From Pteria penguin (taxonomy: Eukaryota; Mollusca; Bivalvia; Pterioida; Pteriidae), in the NCBI GenBank assembly GCA_035048485.1, contig CM068590.1:17562274-17626273 (forward strand): 64,000 nt of DNA, in the 5' to 3' direction. Position numbers and translations under genes: made by a program. The notes under the pieces are model-generated. The model did no database searches. It was not told the DNA's origin and saw nothing but the letters and a program-made list of their open reading frames with translations. How positions within the stretch are numbered: position 1 is the stretch's first letter; each line of letters opens with the position of its first letter. This document shows positions 16,301 through 34,571 of the stretch, in pieces.

Positions 16301-16619
16301 CCATTGGAATCCATGTCCATCCAGTGTATATCTTACTTCCGGCTGCTATTTCTTCTTCATTTGCTTTCATGTTACCTGTAGCAACTCCTCCCAATACCAT
16401 AGCATTTTCATATGGTTATCTCAAAGTAGTAGATATGGTAAGTTAATGCAATCCTCAAAGTATGAACCAATGTTTGGAGCAGGTAGCCAAAATAACAAGA
16501 ATAGTTGTATGATGCATGAGGACATCCATACTAATTTGATCAAATAAGAGAGGTACCCACTATTTCCTGATTCCTTTGACTGTCCACAATTCACATCGTT
16601 TTTAGAGGGTGGTTTCGGG

Positions 16620-16694
<75 letters not shown>

Positions 16695-17232
16695 TTATTA
16701 TTATTATTCGACTTCCATTATCCTTAGGGAAGAAAAAGAGGAAGAAAATGATAAATCACTAACGGTCTAATAGTGGTATCCAACGTCAGATAGAAATCAA
16801 GCATGATACCACTGGATCTACCGGTCCTCTCTATTTGTTCAAAGGAAATGATTTACAATAGATAGAACGTAATAGTCAAAGGTGAAAACTAACAGATATT
16901 TACTAATACGAAAGTAACACTTTTGTCATCGCATTGTCTTACGAAATATGTAATCCTATGATACTGCCAACAGTGTATATACAAGTATAATTCCTTTTTT
17001 TAAACAGGCAAAAGTCGGATTCATCATCAATATCCTGTGTGTCATCGTCGTCACCGTGGCTATCAACACTTACGGGATACCTTATTTCAACCTGGGAGTA
17101 TATCCCGAGTGGGCTATCAAAAAGGATCCGTTACCTGTAGTGAAAAATAGCACTCTCCTCTTACAAAGCACTCTGGCAAGCGTTGAAAATAATGTGTCGT
17201 TGGCGTTAAACATGTCTAATTTAAATGTTTAA
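1112..17232 (+). CDS. SLC13-family sodium/dicarboxylate (or sulfate) cotransporter, 5' part missing
   Basis: Plasma-membrane sodium-coupled anion transporter of the SLC13 (DASS) family. Ten coding exons read in one frame with matching phases: 1112-1193, 1855-2037, 5023-5142, 6613-6702, 7659-7763, 9750-9829, 10773-10888, 12045-12206, 16300-16437, 17008-17232 (stop TAA). They give about 433 C-terminal residues. Visible family marks, in order: the GTLTGTGPNLV loop (exon 2), KKEYEKLGPL (exon 4), EPQFVPGWGSVFKKGYV (exons 5-6), the second SNT sodium-site motif in TEVTSNTAIC (exon 8), and the symporter signature SSSFAFMLPVATPPNTIAF (exon 9). The last exon ends with a hydrophobic helix and a tail with several N-x-S/T sites. 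The first helices and the first SNT motif lie upstream of the window. Exon 5 uses the weaker donor GTTTGT. Substrate (citrate, succinate or sulfate) cannot be decided from the sequence. Intron 1 of the set carries the 147-bp array only after exon 2; intron 3 carries the 31-bp satellite. Confidence 0.92.
1491..1566. repeat. (GT)n microsatellite with a G run
   Basis: Alternating GT interrupted by TACGTG and a G-rich block, within an SLC13 intron. Confidence 0.9.
2381..3180 (+). repeat. 147-bp tandem array, about 5.5 copies
   Basis: Copies begin with TCCGGGCTTCTCCTCC (or close variants) near 2381, 2528, 2674, 2821, 2962 and 3110, so the period is 141-148 bp. Each unit also contains GGTGTCATATGAAAGG and a G-rich GGTGGGGGAAAATG segment. 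A (GTCC/ATCC)n run at 2345-2377 precedes the array. The unit is a multiple of three and stays open on the plus strand over most of the array, giving a 49-residue repeat, but this lies in an intron and has no known domain. Confidence 0.9.
4271..4355. repeat. (GTTTT)n, poly-T and poly-G run
   Basis: Low-complexity intronic block: GTTTT repeats, then T runs, then about twenty G. The ORF running through it is not a gene. Confidence 0.85.
5345..6467 (+). repeat. 31-bp satellite in two blocks with a duplicated spacer
   Basis: A 31-bp unit containing ATTATATGACGCCACAATGG is repeated about a dozen times at 5345-5712 and again about 14 times at 5873-6304; some units lack three bases (GACAGATT junctions). 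Each block is followed by a near-identical non-repetitive segment of about 160 bp (5713-5876 and 6305-6467), marked by CATCATATACCAGTATCTCA. So array plus spacer was duplicated as one block. It sits in the SLC13 intron between exons 5023-5142 and 6613-6702. Confidence 0.92.
7218..7450. repeat. (ATC)n and (ATT)n microsatellites
   Basis: A TCA-trinucleotide run (7218-7256), then a GTC run, then a long ATT run to about 7450, 200 bp upstream of an SLC13 exon. It produces spurious poly-Asn, poly-Asp and poly-Ile ORFs. Confidence 0.95.
8078..8251. repeat. Dispersed MITE-like repeat (GCGGAT family)
   Basis: Contains GCGGATACAGAGG at one end and TCTGGATCCGTGCATG at the other, with poly-C and (in part duplicated) GGTTGGACCCCC inside. 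It is related to the copies at 10343-10486, 25733-25897, 29270-29475 and 35810-35960. Confidence 0.6.
8990..9230 (-). repeat. Dispersed repeat, copy 1
   Basis: On the minus strand this matches the plus-strand segment at 15313-15520: both contain AGTCCATGGAATAAA, GTCATATTCAGACAAATGC and ATGAGACCAGGTG in the same order and similar spacing. Family unknown; probably a SINE- or LINE-derived repeat. Confidence 0.6.
10343..10486. repeat. Short MITE with CAGTGGCGGAT termini
   Basis: Begins CAGTGGCGGATTTAG and ends GGATCCGCCACTG, an inverted repeat of about 11 bp. The interior has AAAATCCAGATTTTGCACC. The ends resemble those of hAT-type non-autonomous elements, but I see no clean 8-bp target duplication. 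Confidence 0.65.
13382..16299. other. Long SLC13 intron (between exons 8 and 9), no gene seen
   Basis: Part of the 4.1-kb intron 12207-16299. AT-rich sequence with no conserved coding segment, apart from the dispersed repeat at 15313-15520. Confidence 0.5.
15313..15520 (+). repeat. Dispersed repeat, copy 2
   Basis: Plus-strand relative of the minus-strand repeat at 8990-9230; see that entry for the shared blocks. Confidence 0.6.
16622..16708. repeat. (ATT)n microsatellite
   Basis: About 29 ATT units with one TTT interruption, in the last SLC13 intron. Confidence 0.95.
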
Positions 17233-17270
17233 CTTTTAATTTGTTTTAAGTCGATGTATACATTTTATCA

Positions 17271-17276
17271 AATAAA
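17271..17276 (+). promoter_or_regulatory. Polyadenylation signal of the SLC13 gene
   Basis: AATAAA 39 bp after the stop codon at 17230-17232, at a usual distance for a short 3' UTR. Confidence 0.7.
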
Positions 17277-17313
17277 TTGTATCACAAGAGGTTTTGTTTA
17301 ATTAGCAACAGAG

Positions 17314-17385
17314 CTGGCGTAGATCAGTCGCTTGACTTTTGATCAAGAGGTCATTGGTTCGAGTCTGGCCATCCAATAGACGGTG
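17314..17385 (+). repeat. tRNA-like SINE head fragment
   Basis: Has an A-box-like TAGATCAGTCG and a B-box-like GGTTCGAGTCT at tRNA-like spacing, but no good acceptor stem pairing. More likely the head of a degraded SINE than a tRNA gene. Confidence 0.45.
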
Positions 17386-17752
17386 TCTTGTCTCTTGTTT
17401 GAGACAGCAAAACATCGCGATCGACTCACATGCGGTCAGTCAAATGATACATGTAAGGCTGTGCTTATGATGAATAATGCAGTCAGTTGTATTTTGATCT
17501 GCTGATCTGCAAGATGGCACGACGACTTTTCCCATACTGAGAATGAGATGTATAGAAAATAGACCTTGCGCTGCCATATACCCCTGTTCCCCCCTTCGGG
17601 GGAATTTTCGAGGGTATATTTTTCTGAAAGCTTATTAAAAATGCTACAAAATAAGCCATGTTTGCACTCTGGTCGTTGGGGCTTTACTGAGTTTTGGGGC
17701 AAAAACATTAGATTTTTATCAAAAATCGCTGAAAATTGGAAATTTTCAATAA

Positions 17753-19682
17753 AATGTAAACAACTTGATAAATTCATGTAAAAACATGTAATCTGATAGA
17801 TCTGGTTATGATCTATCAAAAAAAAAGATTTCAGTACCATATCATGTATCAAACATGTTATGTTTTGGGTTAAATGTGCTATTTTTGCAAAATTAATAAA
17901 AAAAATTTTCTTATTTTATTCCATTTCGTCTATCCGGCTTACTGTGGGTCCAAATATTTGTTTTAATGCTTATGGAACGATAAAACGTCTAATCTATTTA
18001 ATGATATGCGATTTACCCAATCAAGAATTATCGAAAAGGGATATTTAAGATATTTTCCATTAAAGTGATGCCGATTATGAAAATCGCTGAAAATTGGAAA
18101 TTTGGAATAAAATGTAAACAACTCAATAAATTCTTTTAAAAACATGTAATCTTACAGATTTTTATATGACCTTTCCAATAAAAGAGGCTTCAGTACCACA
18201 TCATGCATGAAAAATGTGGGGTTGGGGGGAGGGTGTTAAATGTGCTATTTTATCAAAATTAATAGATTTTTTCACTTATTTTATTCCATTTCATCTATTC
18301 GGCTTGGTGTAGATCCAAATATTTGTTTTAATGGTTATGGAATGATAAAACAATGACTAATCTATCTAATGATATGCCATTTCCCAATCATAAATTATTG
18401 AAAAGGGATATTTAAAAATATTTTCGATTAAAGTGATGCCGAAAATGAAAATCGCTGAAAATTGGAAAATCTTTATAAATCATTTAAGGTTTATCATTTA
18501 TGAGTTTTAAATGCATCATGTTATAGGAATTTCTATGCACTTTGCAAATACACAATTTGAAAGACACCCCATTCACCCCTACCACCCAAAAAACAAAACA
18601 AACAAACAAAAAAACAAAAGAAAACATAGAAAAATGGAAAATCATCTGAGAAATGACCATGATATTTTTAAAAAGGTGGGAGAATTCTGTTAATCTTTGT
18701 CTTTATATCCATTGTATGTTTTCTGTTTGTTTTTTTTTTTTTTGTTTTGTTTTTTTTTTTTTTGTTTGTTTTTTTGTTTTTTTGTTTTTTTGTTTTTTTT
18801 TTTTTTGTTTGGGTTGTTTTTATTTTTTTTTTTTTTTTTTGGGGTTGGGGGGCCCGTGGCGTAAGGGGGTGTCTTTCAAATTGTGTATTTGCAAAGTGTA
18901 TAGAAATTCCTATAACATGATGCATTTAAAACTCATAAATGATAAAGCATAAATGATTTGTAAAGATTTTCCACTTTTCAGCGATTTTCATTTTCGGAAT
19001 CACTTTAATCGAAAATATTTTTAAATATCCCTTTTCAATAATTTATGATTGGGAAATGGCATATCATTAGATAGATTAGACATTGTTTTATCATTCCATA
19101 ACCATTAAAACAAATATCTGGATCTACACTAAGCCGGATAGACGAAATGGAATAAAATAAAGGGAAAGTCTATTAATTTTGCAAAAATAGCACATTTGAC
19201 CCCAAAAAATCACATTTTTCATGCATGATGTGGTACTGAAACCTCTTTTATTGGAAAGATCATATAAAAATCTATAAGATAGCATGTTTTTCATGAATTT
19301 ATTGAGTTGTTTACATTTTATTCCACATTTCCAATTTTCAGCGATTTTCATAATCGGCATCACTTTAATGGAAAATATTCTTAGATATCCCTTTTTCGAT
19401 AAATCATGATTGGGTAAATGGCATATCCTTAAATGAATAAGACATTGGTTTATCGTTCCATAAGCATTAAAACAAATATTTGGACCTACACTAAGCCGGA
19501 TAGACGAAATGGAATAAAATAAGAAAAAAAATCTATTAATTTTGCAAAAATAGCACATTTAACCCAAAAAATAACATGTTTGATACATGATATGGTACTG
19601 AAACATTTTTTTTATTTGATCATAGCAAGATCTATCAGATTACATGTTTTTACATGAATTTATCAAGTTGTTTACATTTTCA
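17753..19682. repeat. Large inverted repeat with ~815-bp arms
   Basis: Left arm about 17753-18573 and right arm about 18866-19682 are reverse complements with a few differences. For example AATGTAAACAACTTGATAAA near 17756 pairs with the complement near 19660-19680, and TTGAAAGACACCCC near 18557 pairs with the block near 18868. The spacer of roughly 290 bp is A-rich on one side and T-rich on the other. Each arm also contains two related ~400-bp sub-copies in tandem. There is no coding content; ORFs on both arms are mirror images of each other. Could be a fold-back element or an inverted duplication. Confidence 0.85.
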
Positions 19683-20106
19683 CATGAGGTATGTCTGCCA
19701 AATCCCCCTCCCCGCCCCCCCCCCCCCCAGGGGGGGGGGTGAACAAAAGTGTTTCTGGATCATGGACTAAAAGGGATAACTATTGCGTATACGACAACAG
19801 ATCCGATAATGTCAAAATATACTCAACCGGAGTCTTGAATGGCTGCGCGGTAGTAGCAAAGAAGATGGGCGAAAGTGATTTTGCAAGGGCAAGGTATTTA
19901 AATCATCTTTCTTTCGTACAAATATAGCATAGATTTCGAATTTGGGTAATCTTTCTTTGTACTCCTTGGCAAGAAAGTACATTCAACGTGTGGGATTTAT
20001 GATTTTGTTATATCCGATTTGATAAAAGAAAATTACGAAATAAAGTGAAAAGTTTGACTTTATCTTTACACTTGTAAATAACGCTGATGTTCTGTATTGA
20101 CATTTA

Positions 20107-20525
20107 CTGTCCGCGCCACTCACTCTGGAAACTGGAAAATCTGGATATTCTATTATTCATCTTCAGAATAATTTCAAAAAGGCAAAACCATTCGATAGAT
20201 CTTGTTTAGTCGTAACTTTTGGTGTATGTTATATGTTTGTATGAAGAAGCGTTCGTATTTTATAGAAAAAAAATCAATTTTAGATAGGGCCATTTCCAAG
20301 TTTCCCATAGACTCAATGATAAACATCGGCGACGTCACGTCAAAATTAACATAGAAAAAGCCCTATCTAAAATGATTTTTCCCTATAAAATACGAATACG
20401 AACTTACACCAAAAGTTACGAATAAACAAGATCTGTCGATTGACATTAATTCTATAAAACTATTTTAAAGATAAACAATTGAAAATCCAGATTTTTCGGT
20501 TTACAAGTGAGTGGCGCGCGGACAG
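20107..20525. mobile_element. MITE with TTA target duplication
   Basis: Termini CTGTCCGCGCCACTCACT and, as reverse complement, CTGTCCGCGCGCCACTCACT (2-bp indel). Most of the element folds on itself (AAAATCAATTTTAGATAGGG near 20268 against the segment near 20360). It is flanked by TTA at 20104-20106 and 20526-20528. It has no coding capacity. Confidence 0.7.
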
Positions 20526-20528
20526 TTA

Positions 20529-21533
20529 AGTCTTCGTATGCAGGGTGATACGGACACAGTGACGTATTGGTTAAGTACTCGGTGTGTAAGGCAGGGGATC
20601 TCATATGATAGATTGGTAACCTCTATTTATAAGTTATTTCAAACTTGAAAAATTGAAAGTGACATCTAGTGAATGTGGTAGTAATCTCTAAATCTCCTTA
20701 ATCTTTTAATCTCTTTACTTTTGACGCGTTAGAATATCACACAAATTTCAGTTTAATAGTTTTTTACAACAGAAAAATACAACACCCTAGATTTTTGTGT
20801 CATCTAAATAGTTTGTACATTCATAGACAATGTAGCTAACCGAACAGGAGATGCTTACTCTTCTATGCATCAATTCTTATTTCCAAGAGTCTACTCATGC
20901 TCAAGTCGTGGTAAGCCGTGCTTTAGTGAGGCAGTGAGATTGCATTAGTTACATCCGTACTTTACATTTCTTATTTTTAATTTCAATAACATTTGTTGCA
21001 ATAAGTCCACAGTTTTTTGTTTCTTTTACTTGTTTGATAATCTGTTTATTTATTCACTCATTTATGTTTTATTATTTAAAAAATGTTACTCCGTCGCCCG
21101 CCATTCAGTCTAATGTAGCGAAAGTATACCGGAGGCTCCGTACAAACGCAGTACTATACAATTCCATACAGCTATACAGAAAAATGCAGTTCAACTTTAA
21201 TACTTCTTCAATAAAGTCTATGAAACAAACCAAGGTACGGTAAAGAGCACGTTAGAAAGCCGCTGAGAAAAGGAAACGATCAATGAAGGAGTAAATTTTT
21301 GTATGCGTTGATAATATTAACCTTTCTAAAAACAAATATACTCAAATCGAATCGAACAATACACAGTAAAAACTTCTTATCGTCATAATTTCTTTAAATT
21401 CGACAAAGAATCGATGAATTTATTTCTTCGAGTTTTTCCAGCTTGCACAATACGCTTTGCCAGAAAAGTCCTTTAGTCACTTGGTCGTGAATATACATTA
21501 AGAAATATTCATAAAGAGAACTGAGATCTTGCA
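20529..21533. other. Upstream region of the TRAF gene
   Basis: No repeat or gene recognised. It should hold the TRAF promoter and any 5' UTR exon, but I cannot point to a convincing core element. Confidence 0.4.
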
Positions 21534-28563
<7,030 letters not shown>

Positions 28564-28989
28564 GAAGGAAAGGTGTAGAATATCAGAAACATAACCGACA
28601 AATTTCGATTTACTTCAGCTTGATTTTTTTTCAATGTCCACTTTTTGTGAACATTTAATAGAATACAATAACAGTTTCAGAGGTTTATATCTTGTCTAAT
28701 TCCATTAATTATAATGTTTTATTCTTTTGTTGTTTTATTGTATGACACATGTAGTTCAGAAACCTATAAACGAAAAATGGGCACAAAATGTATTGTTCCA
28801 AAGTCGTGTGAACCAACATGTACATACTTTTTTCTCATTACATTACGCTTACAGATTATAAACATTTCTTTTCTTGAAACATTTGAAAAATATATATAAA
28901 TGTGAGTCTTTGTCACATGCTCTTGTTTTAGTTATTTATAGATTCACTCGGCATCGGTGATTGGACATTTACTGTAGAATTACCTCCGT

Positions 28990-29155
28990 TTTATTAAACA
29001 ATAAACGTATCTCGCCACGGCGAGATACTACCGTATCAAGACACTATCTGTCCGTGGCGAGATAGTAACTCGCCGTGGCGAGAAAAGTATCTCGCCTCGG
29101 TGAGATAGTAACTCGCTGTGGCTAGATACGTAACTCGACGTGGCGAGAAAAACAA
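28990..29155. repeat. Repeated near-palindromic CTCGCC-GGCGAG motif
   Basis: At least six copies of sequences like CTCGCCGTGGCGAGATA in both orientations within 165 bp, just past the TRAF gene. Each motif is close to self-complementary. Probably a small DNA element or satellite fragment. Confidence 0.7.
29000..29005 (+). promoter_or_regulatory. Candidate polyadenylation signal for TRAF
   Basis: AATAAA 437 bp after the TRAF stop. Other weaker A-rich motifs lie between, so the real site is uncertain. Confidence 0.35.
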
Positions 29156-29269
29156 AATGATGTCCCTTATAAGCTTCCGTCGTTTTCCGATCTCTGTAGT
29201 CTGTTCTACATGTCCTGTGTCACTGTGCCCTGGATGACCACTTGAGATACATGACTAATAACAACACTC

Positions 29270-29475
29270 AGTCGCAGATCCAAGATTTCTGAAAAGGGGG
29301 AGACACATGTGAAAGTCAAGTATTAGCCCCAAAAAAATCGGCCATTTTTTATGCCAAATCTGGATTTTACTTATAATATTTTAGCGTTTTCAAACTTATC
29401 ATCTATGCATGCTTTGTAAATTGTGGCGCAAATAGGTGGGCCGAGTCCGGGTCCCCTTTTAGTCCGCCACTGACG
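29270..29475. repeat. GCGGAT-family MITE relative
   Basis: Contains GCAGATCCAAGATTTCTG, a degenerate AATCTGGATTTTAC on the complementary side, and GTCCGCCACTGACG at the far end. Confidence 0.5.
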
Positions 29476-29651
29476 CTTATACACAACTATGAGTACTTCA
29501 TTCCTATCTAGTTTCATCGGAATCCCTTCAGATGTTCCAGAAGAAGAGAAAAGTATAAAAACTATAGCTATAGCGCCTTTGTCTTAGGTGGGCAGCAGAC
29601 AGTAACAGAGCACACACAAAAATACAACAAACCAGAGACCTATATACACCG

Positions 29652-29654
<3 letters not shown>

Positions 29655-29697
<43 letters not shown>

Positions 29698-29705
29698 TCT
29701 CTGAA

Positions 29706-29755
<50 letters not shown>
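29655..29755. repeat. Two AT tracts joined by an inverted AGAGACCTATAT
   Basis: AGAGACCTATATACACC at the left and TATATAGGTCTCTG in the middle form inverted ends around an AT tract; a second AT tract follows. Confidence 0.8.
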
Positions 29756-29757
<2 letters not shown>

Positions 29758-31914
29758 CATATCATAATTGATATACTACTGAATCGACGGTTTTTTTTTT
29801 TTTTTGTTTTTTTTTTGTTTTTTTTTTTTTTTGCGTGTTGTTCCCATATCCGAAGGGTATGGCACGACTTTTGATAAAGCTAACTACACCTTTTCCCGAT
29901 TTTGCATGATGGAAGAGAAAGAGGTAATACCCAACAATTGAAGATTTTCCCTTCAGATTTGCGTCATATTACTGTGACATCATATTTTTATCTCGGTATG
30001 AACGATGTAATGAAAATTCCAATATTTTCCGACATCAGGACCCTTAAATCATGCAATATCGGAAAAACGTCTATTGAAGAAGATATCTAAGGACATACCC
30101 GGCTCGCAAAACTTTTGTATCTGTACTAAAGAACACCTATCAAATGCAACTGATGACAAGAAAGGTAACTCTAATTTAGTTATGAATAAAGCTGCAGGAT
30201 TGCCAGAAATATTGCAAATACAGATTTTCTTTGTCTTTTGACGGGAAAGGTTTCGATTTCTTTGCCTTATTCAAGTGATTATGTATCGAATATATTTTAT
30301 TTCAAGTATGAAGAGAAAAAATCTGCCAGAAAAGAAAATATTGAATAATGTATTGTTTTTGTCTATACATGGCAATGAAAAATGTCTGAATCAGTCAATC
30401 AAGGAAGTTTAATAAAAACTCCAATGTTTTCTTTGGTAACCACACCAGACGTCAATTTGAGTCTATATGACAGTACATAAGAAGAAACTGGTTCAGTTTT
30501 GAAGCTATTCTGTCCTAAAACCGAATAAGTAGGATATGACCTTAAGCTAGAAATTTTACACGGTCAGCAAGAACATTAATACTTGTGTTAACTAATGTTG
30601 CTATTTCCTGAAGAGTACAAAAATACTGTGATGTATAAACTGAAACTGGTTAGATCATAAGAGACCAAAACTCCGACAAAAACTGTCAAATAAACAAAAT
30701 TGCGACAACATATACCATTATATATTATAGATATTCGTCCATTATAATATGAGAAAAATCTGTCAAAATGTACGTACCTTGTTGTTTATGCAAGACGTGT
30801 AAGCTGGTTAAGCCATTAAAAGGGCCATAACTGTACACAACCCCCCCCCCCCCCCAACAAACAAACAAAACAAAACAAAAAACAAAAATGATGATATGTT
30901 TAACTTCATATCATTGATCATCATCCTACATATTGAGAGAAAGCTGTCAAAAGATAAATAACTGGTTGCTTTCGCAAGTTTTACCCTGATAAGTCCGATT
31001 TTCGGTAAATTATATGGGTAAAATTAAAATGCATTTTAACGAATTCTAGGGGTTCAGATCCCTCTCCCACGTCGAAACGGATCATCATTAAAACGGACAG
31101 GGTTTTCCTTATATCCCGATATTGAAGGTGTTATATTTCTTTTAAAGCTCTCCAGCAAACTCAAGTTATTGTAAACTATAATAATATGCCTCTGTATGGG
31201 CTACATTAGCATAAAAAGTACCATAACTCTGCATATACAAAATGAAATATCATCACAAACAAAAGGAGATCATCCTTAGATCTTGATGATGATTGTGTTA
31301 AAATATCATTTGAATCTCTCTAGAGAAAACTTGAGATATAGATGATGTATGGCTAAATTGAGACTGTTTCAGCATACGATGTACTATGACTGCAACAACG
31401 AAATGGAATTTCATCAAAAACAAATGGGGTCTTCCTAAGCTTAGGTCCAGACTTTGTATGTGTAATAATAACATTTAAATCTCTCAATGCATACTGGAGG
31501 TATTGAATGACATAGAAACTGCAGACAAAATCAATGTCACAAGGTCAATGGTCTTGGTATCATCTGAAAAGGCTTGTTTTTTGTAGTGGGGTGCAACGGC
31601 AAAATACATGGCGTCTTTATCTTTAATGGTTCAGAATTTACGAGCAAGTTTAAAGTTTTAGCCATAGGCAATATAGTTCAAAAGAAAACCGACAAAAATT
31701 AAACAAGAAACCGCTAAAGGCGGTGTGGTCGGATTGCGAAGCATTGACAATTATTGAAAGCAGAGTCCGTTTTGAAACACTATGCCCACAGAAGCAACAG
31801 AGTGCAATATAATCTATTCACGTATAAAGGACAAATTTACAAGGTCATTTAACTCGGTGACATCTGCTATAGCCTCATTGGTTGAATGAGCATGCATTAT
31901 AGCATAAGAAACGG
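29756..31914. other. Intergenic, no gene seen
   Basis: AT-rich with a poly-T stretch (29790-29832) and a poly-C run (30841-30855) followed by CAAACAAA. I found no exon-like segment on either strand. Confidence 0.5.
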
Positions 31915-32690
31915 GGCGCCTTTAAGGTCAAGGTCACAAAGGTCATTCAGGGATACAGTCCATCAAAATCTATCTATCTGTGTGGTTTGAAAGATCTAAT
32001 TCTCATGATCTTTCAATAATTGTAAACCTAAATATGCTTTTGACCTTGAAACTGGGAACCTTCATGAACAAGGCCACAAAAAATGTCACTTGAAAAACAT
32101 AACTCTGTCTTCCTGTAACTGAACTAAAGTCGATTACATATTCAACCTTGAAACTGGGAACCTTCAAGGTCAAGGTCACAAACAAAGGTTTTCAATGGAT
32201 AAAGCTCTTCAAGGTTTATCAATAAGTGGAGTTTAAAAGAGATTTTGTCTATGGTCTTTCAACTGAATTCAATTACCAGTAAGCATTTGACCTTGAAAAT
32301 GGAAATCTTCAAGGTCAAGGTCACAAACAAAGATTTCAATGGAAAAAGCTCTTCAAGGTCTATCTCCAAGTGGAGTTTGAAAGAGATTTTGTCTACGGTC
32401 TTTCAACTAAATTCAATTACACATTTGACCTTAAAAATGGGAACCTTCAAGGTCAAAGTCACAAAAGTTTCAATGGATATCCTTCATCAAGGTCTATCTA
32501 CATGTGAAGTTTGAAAGATATAACTCTCACGGTCTCCCTGTAATTGAACTAAAGCTGATTACACATTTGACCTTGAAACTGGGAACCTTCAAGTTCAAAG
32601 TCACAAACAAAGGCTTCAATGGATAAATTCATCAATGTATATCTACATGTGAATTTTGAAAGAATTACTGTTAATGGTCTTTCTGCAATG
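31915..32690 (+). repeat. ~140-bp tandem array with AAGGTCAAGGTCA motifs
   Basis: Core blocks CTTGAAACTGGGAACCTTCA recur near 32044, 32148, 32292, 32430 and 32572, followed in most copies by AGGTCAAGGTCACAAA and, about 50 bp on, by AGTTTGAAAGAGATTTTGTC. An outlying AGGTCAAGGTCACAAAGG lies near 31929. The motif is a direct pair of nuclear-receptor half sites, but it belongs to a repeat family common in molluscs. Confidence 0.85.
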
Positions 32691-33224
32691 AACATGGATA
32701 CAAGAGCTAAACCAAATTGTTGATGCAGATGGACAGAGAAACACAGATGCACAGGTGGACATCGCCATATCATACACCATATTTTGCTTTGCAAAAAAGT
32801 GGTTTTAGTTCAAGTGACCTTGACCTCAAAGCTTTAGAAAATTGGCATCTTCCTCCCTCTGAGGTCACCCCTCTATGAAAATTTGGTAGCAAGAGACAAC
32901 TCTGCTTACGAGAGCTGGTGGAGGCAAAAATGCCGACAGATAGACTGATAGACAGACAGACTAATGAATGGACAGAGTGCTTTCTCAAGAGCATCTGCAT
33001 CTCCGTTGCTGGTCAAAGTAATGCCCTTATTTATGAAGAAGTTGACAAAAGTTGAAAAGAAGTCTTCTAAAAGTGTTGCAATGACAGTTAATTTGATTTC
33101 CTTTTCATATTTGTATGGTCAAATGGCTATGCTGATATATGGTCAGTCATCTTTATGTATTAAGTCACTGTATATATAGAAAGTGAGAGGGTTCTTATCA
33201 AGAGTAGATAAGTCACCATATTGA

Positions 33225-33393
33225 TTGGTTTGTTGATTGTTGTTTTACGTCGCTTTCAACAATTTTTCAGTTATATCGCGACATGGAAGCAGGAGGTTAC
33301 CAACCTTATGAACATAGTGGCCCAACCCAGGAATTGAACCCGGATCGTCAGAGCCGTAATCCAAGTGCTTAACCACTACACCAAACCTGCCCC
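33225..33393 (-). mobile_element. tRNA-derived SINE, family A, with 12-bp target duplication
   Basis: Minus strand: head with TAGTGGTTAAGCACTTGG, B-box region GGTTCAATTCC, and tail AGCGACGTAAAACAACAATC. TCACCATATTGA flanks it at 33213-33224 and 33394-33405. Confidence 0.9.
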
Positions 33394-33455
33394 TCACCAT
33401 ATTGAATCCTCCTCTACTCTTTGAACAAATATACATTCACATCAGTGTAAAATGT

Positions 33456-33461
33456 TTTATT
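33456..33461 (-). promoter_or_regulatory. Polyadenylation signal of TRIAP1
   Basis: AATAAA on the minus strand, 200 bp past the TRIAP1 stop at 33661-33663 and beyond the SINE-free side of the 3' UTR. Confidence 0.5.
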
Positions 33462-33660
33462 CTGACAAAATGTTATCAAAACATTTTACAGTATATATGA
33501 GGTATAAAGGCATGTCAAATATATCTATAAGTTACAGCATGTAAAGATATATATAGTCTATAGCCAATAAATAAAAGGTATCACTCCTGGACCAGCTGAC
33601 GTGACTTGGAGTTGAATCTGATGCTCAACAGTAAGTAAATTTGTCACATAGGTACGAGTC

Positions 33661-34571
<911 letters not shown>

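Noticed and set aside
18653..18952. Phe-rich ORF in the palindrome spacer
   Set aside because: Product of T runs.
17860..19558. Similar proteins on plus (17860-18048) and minus (19124-19558)
   Set aside because: They are the two arms of the inverted repeat read from either side, not a gene pair.
19691..19927. 78-codon ORF with a Pro run and GVLNGCAVVAKKMG
   Set aside because: No recognisable family and no supported splice partners; starts in a C run.
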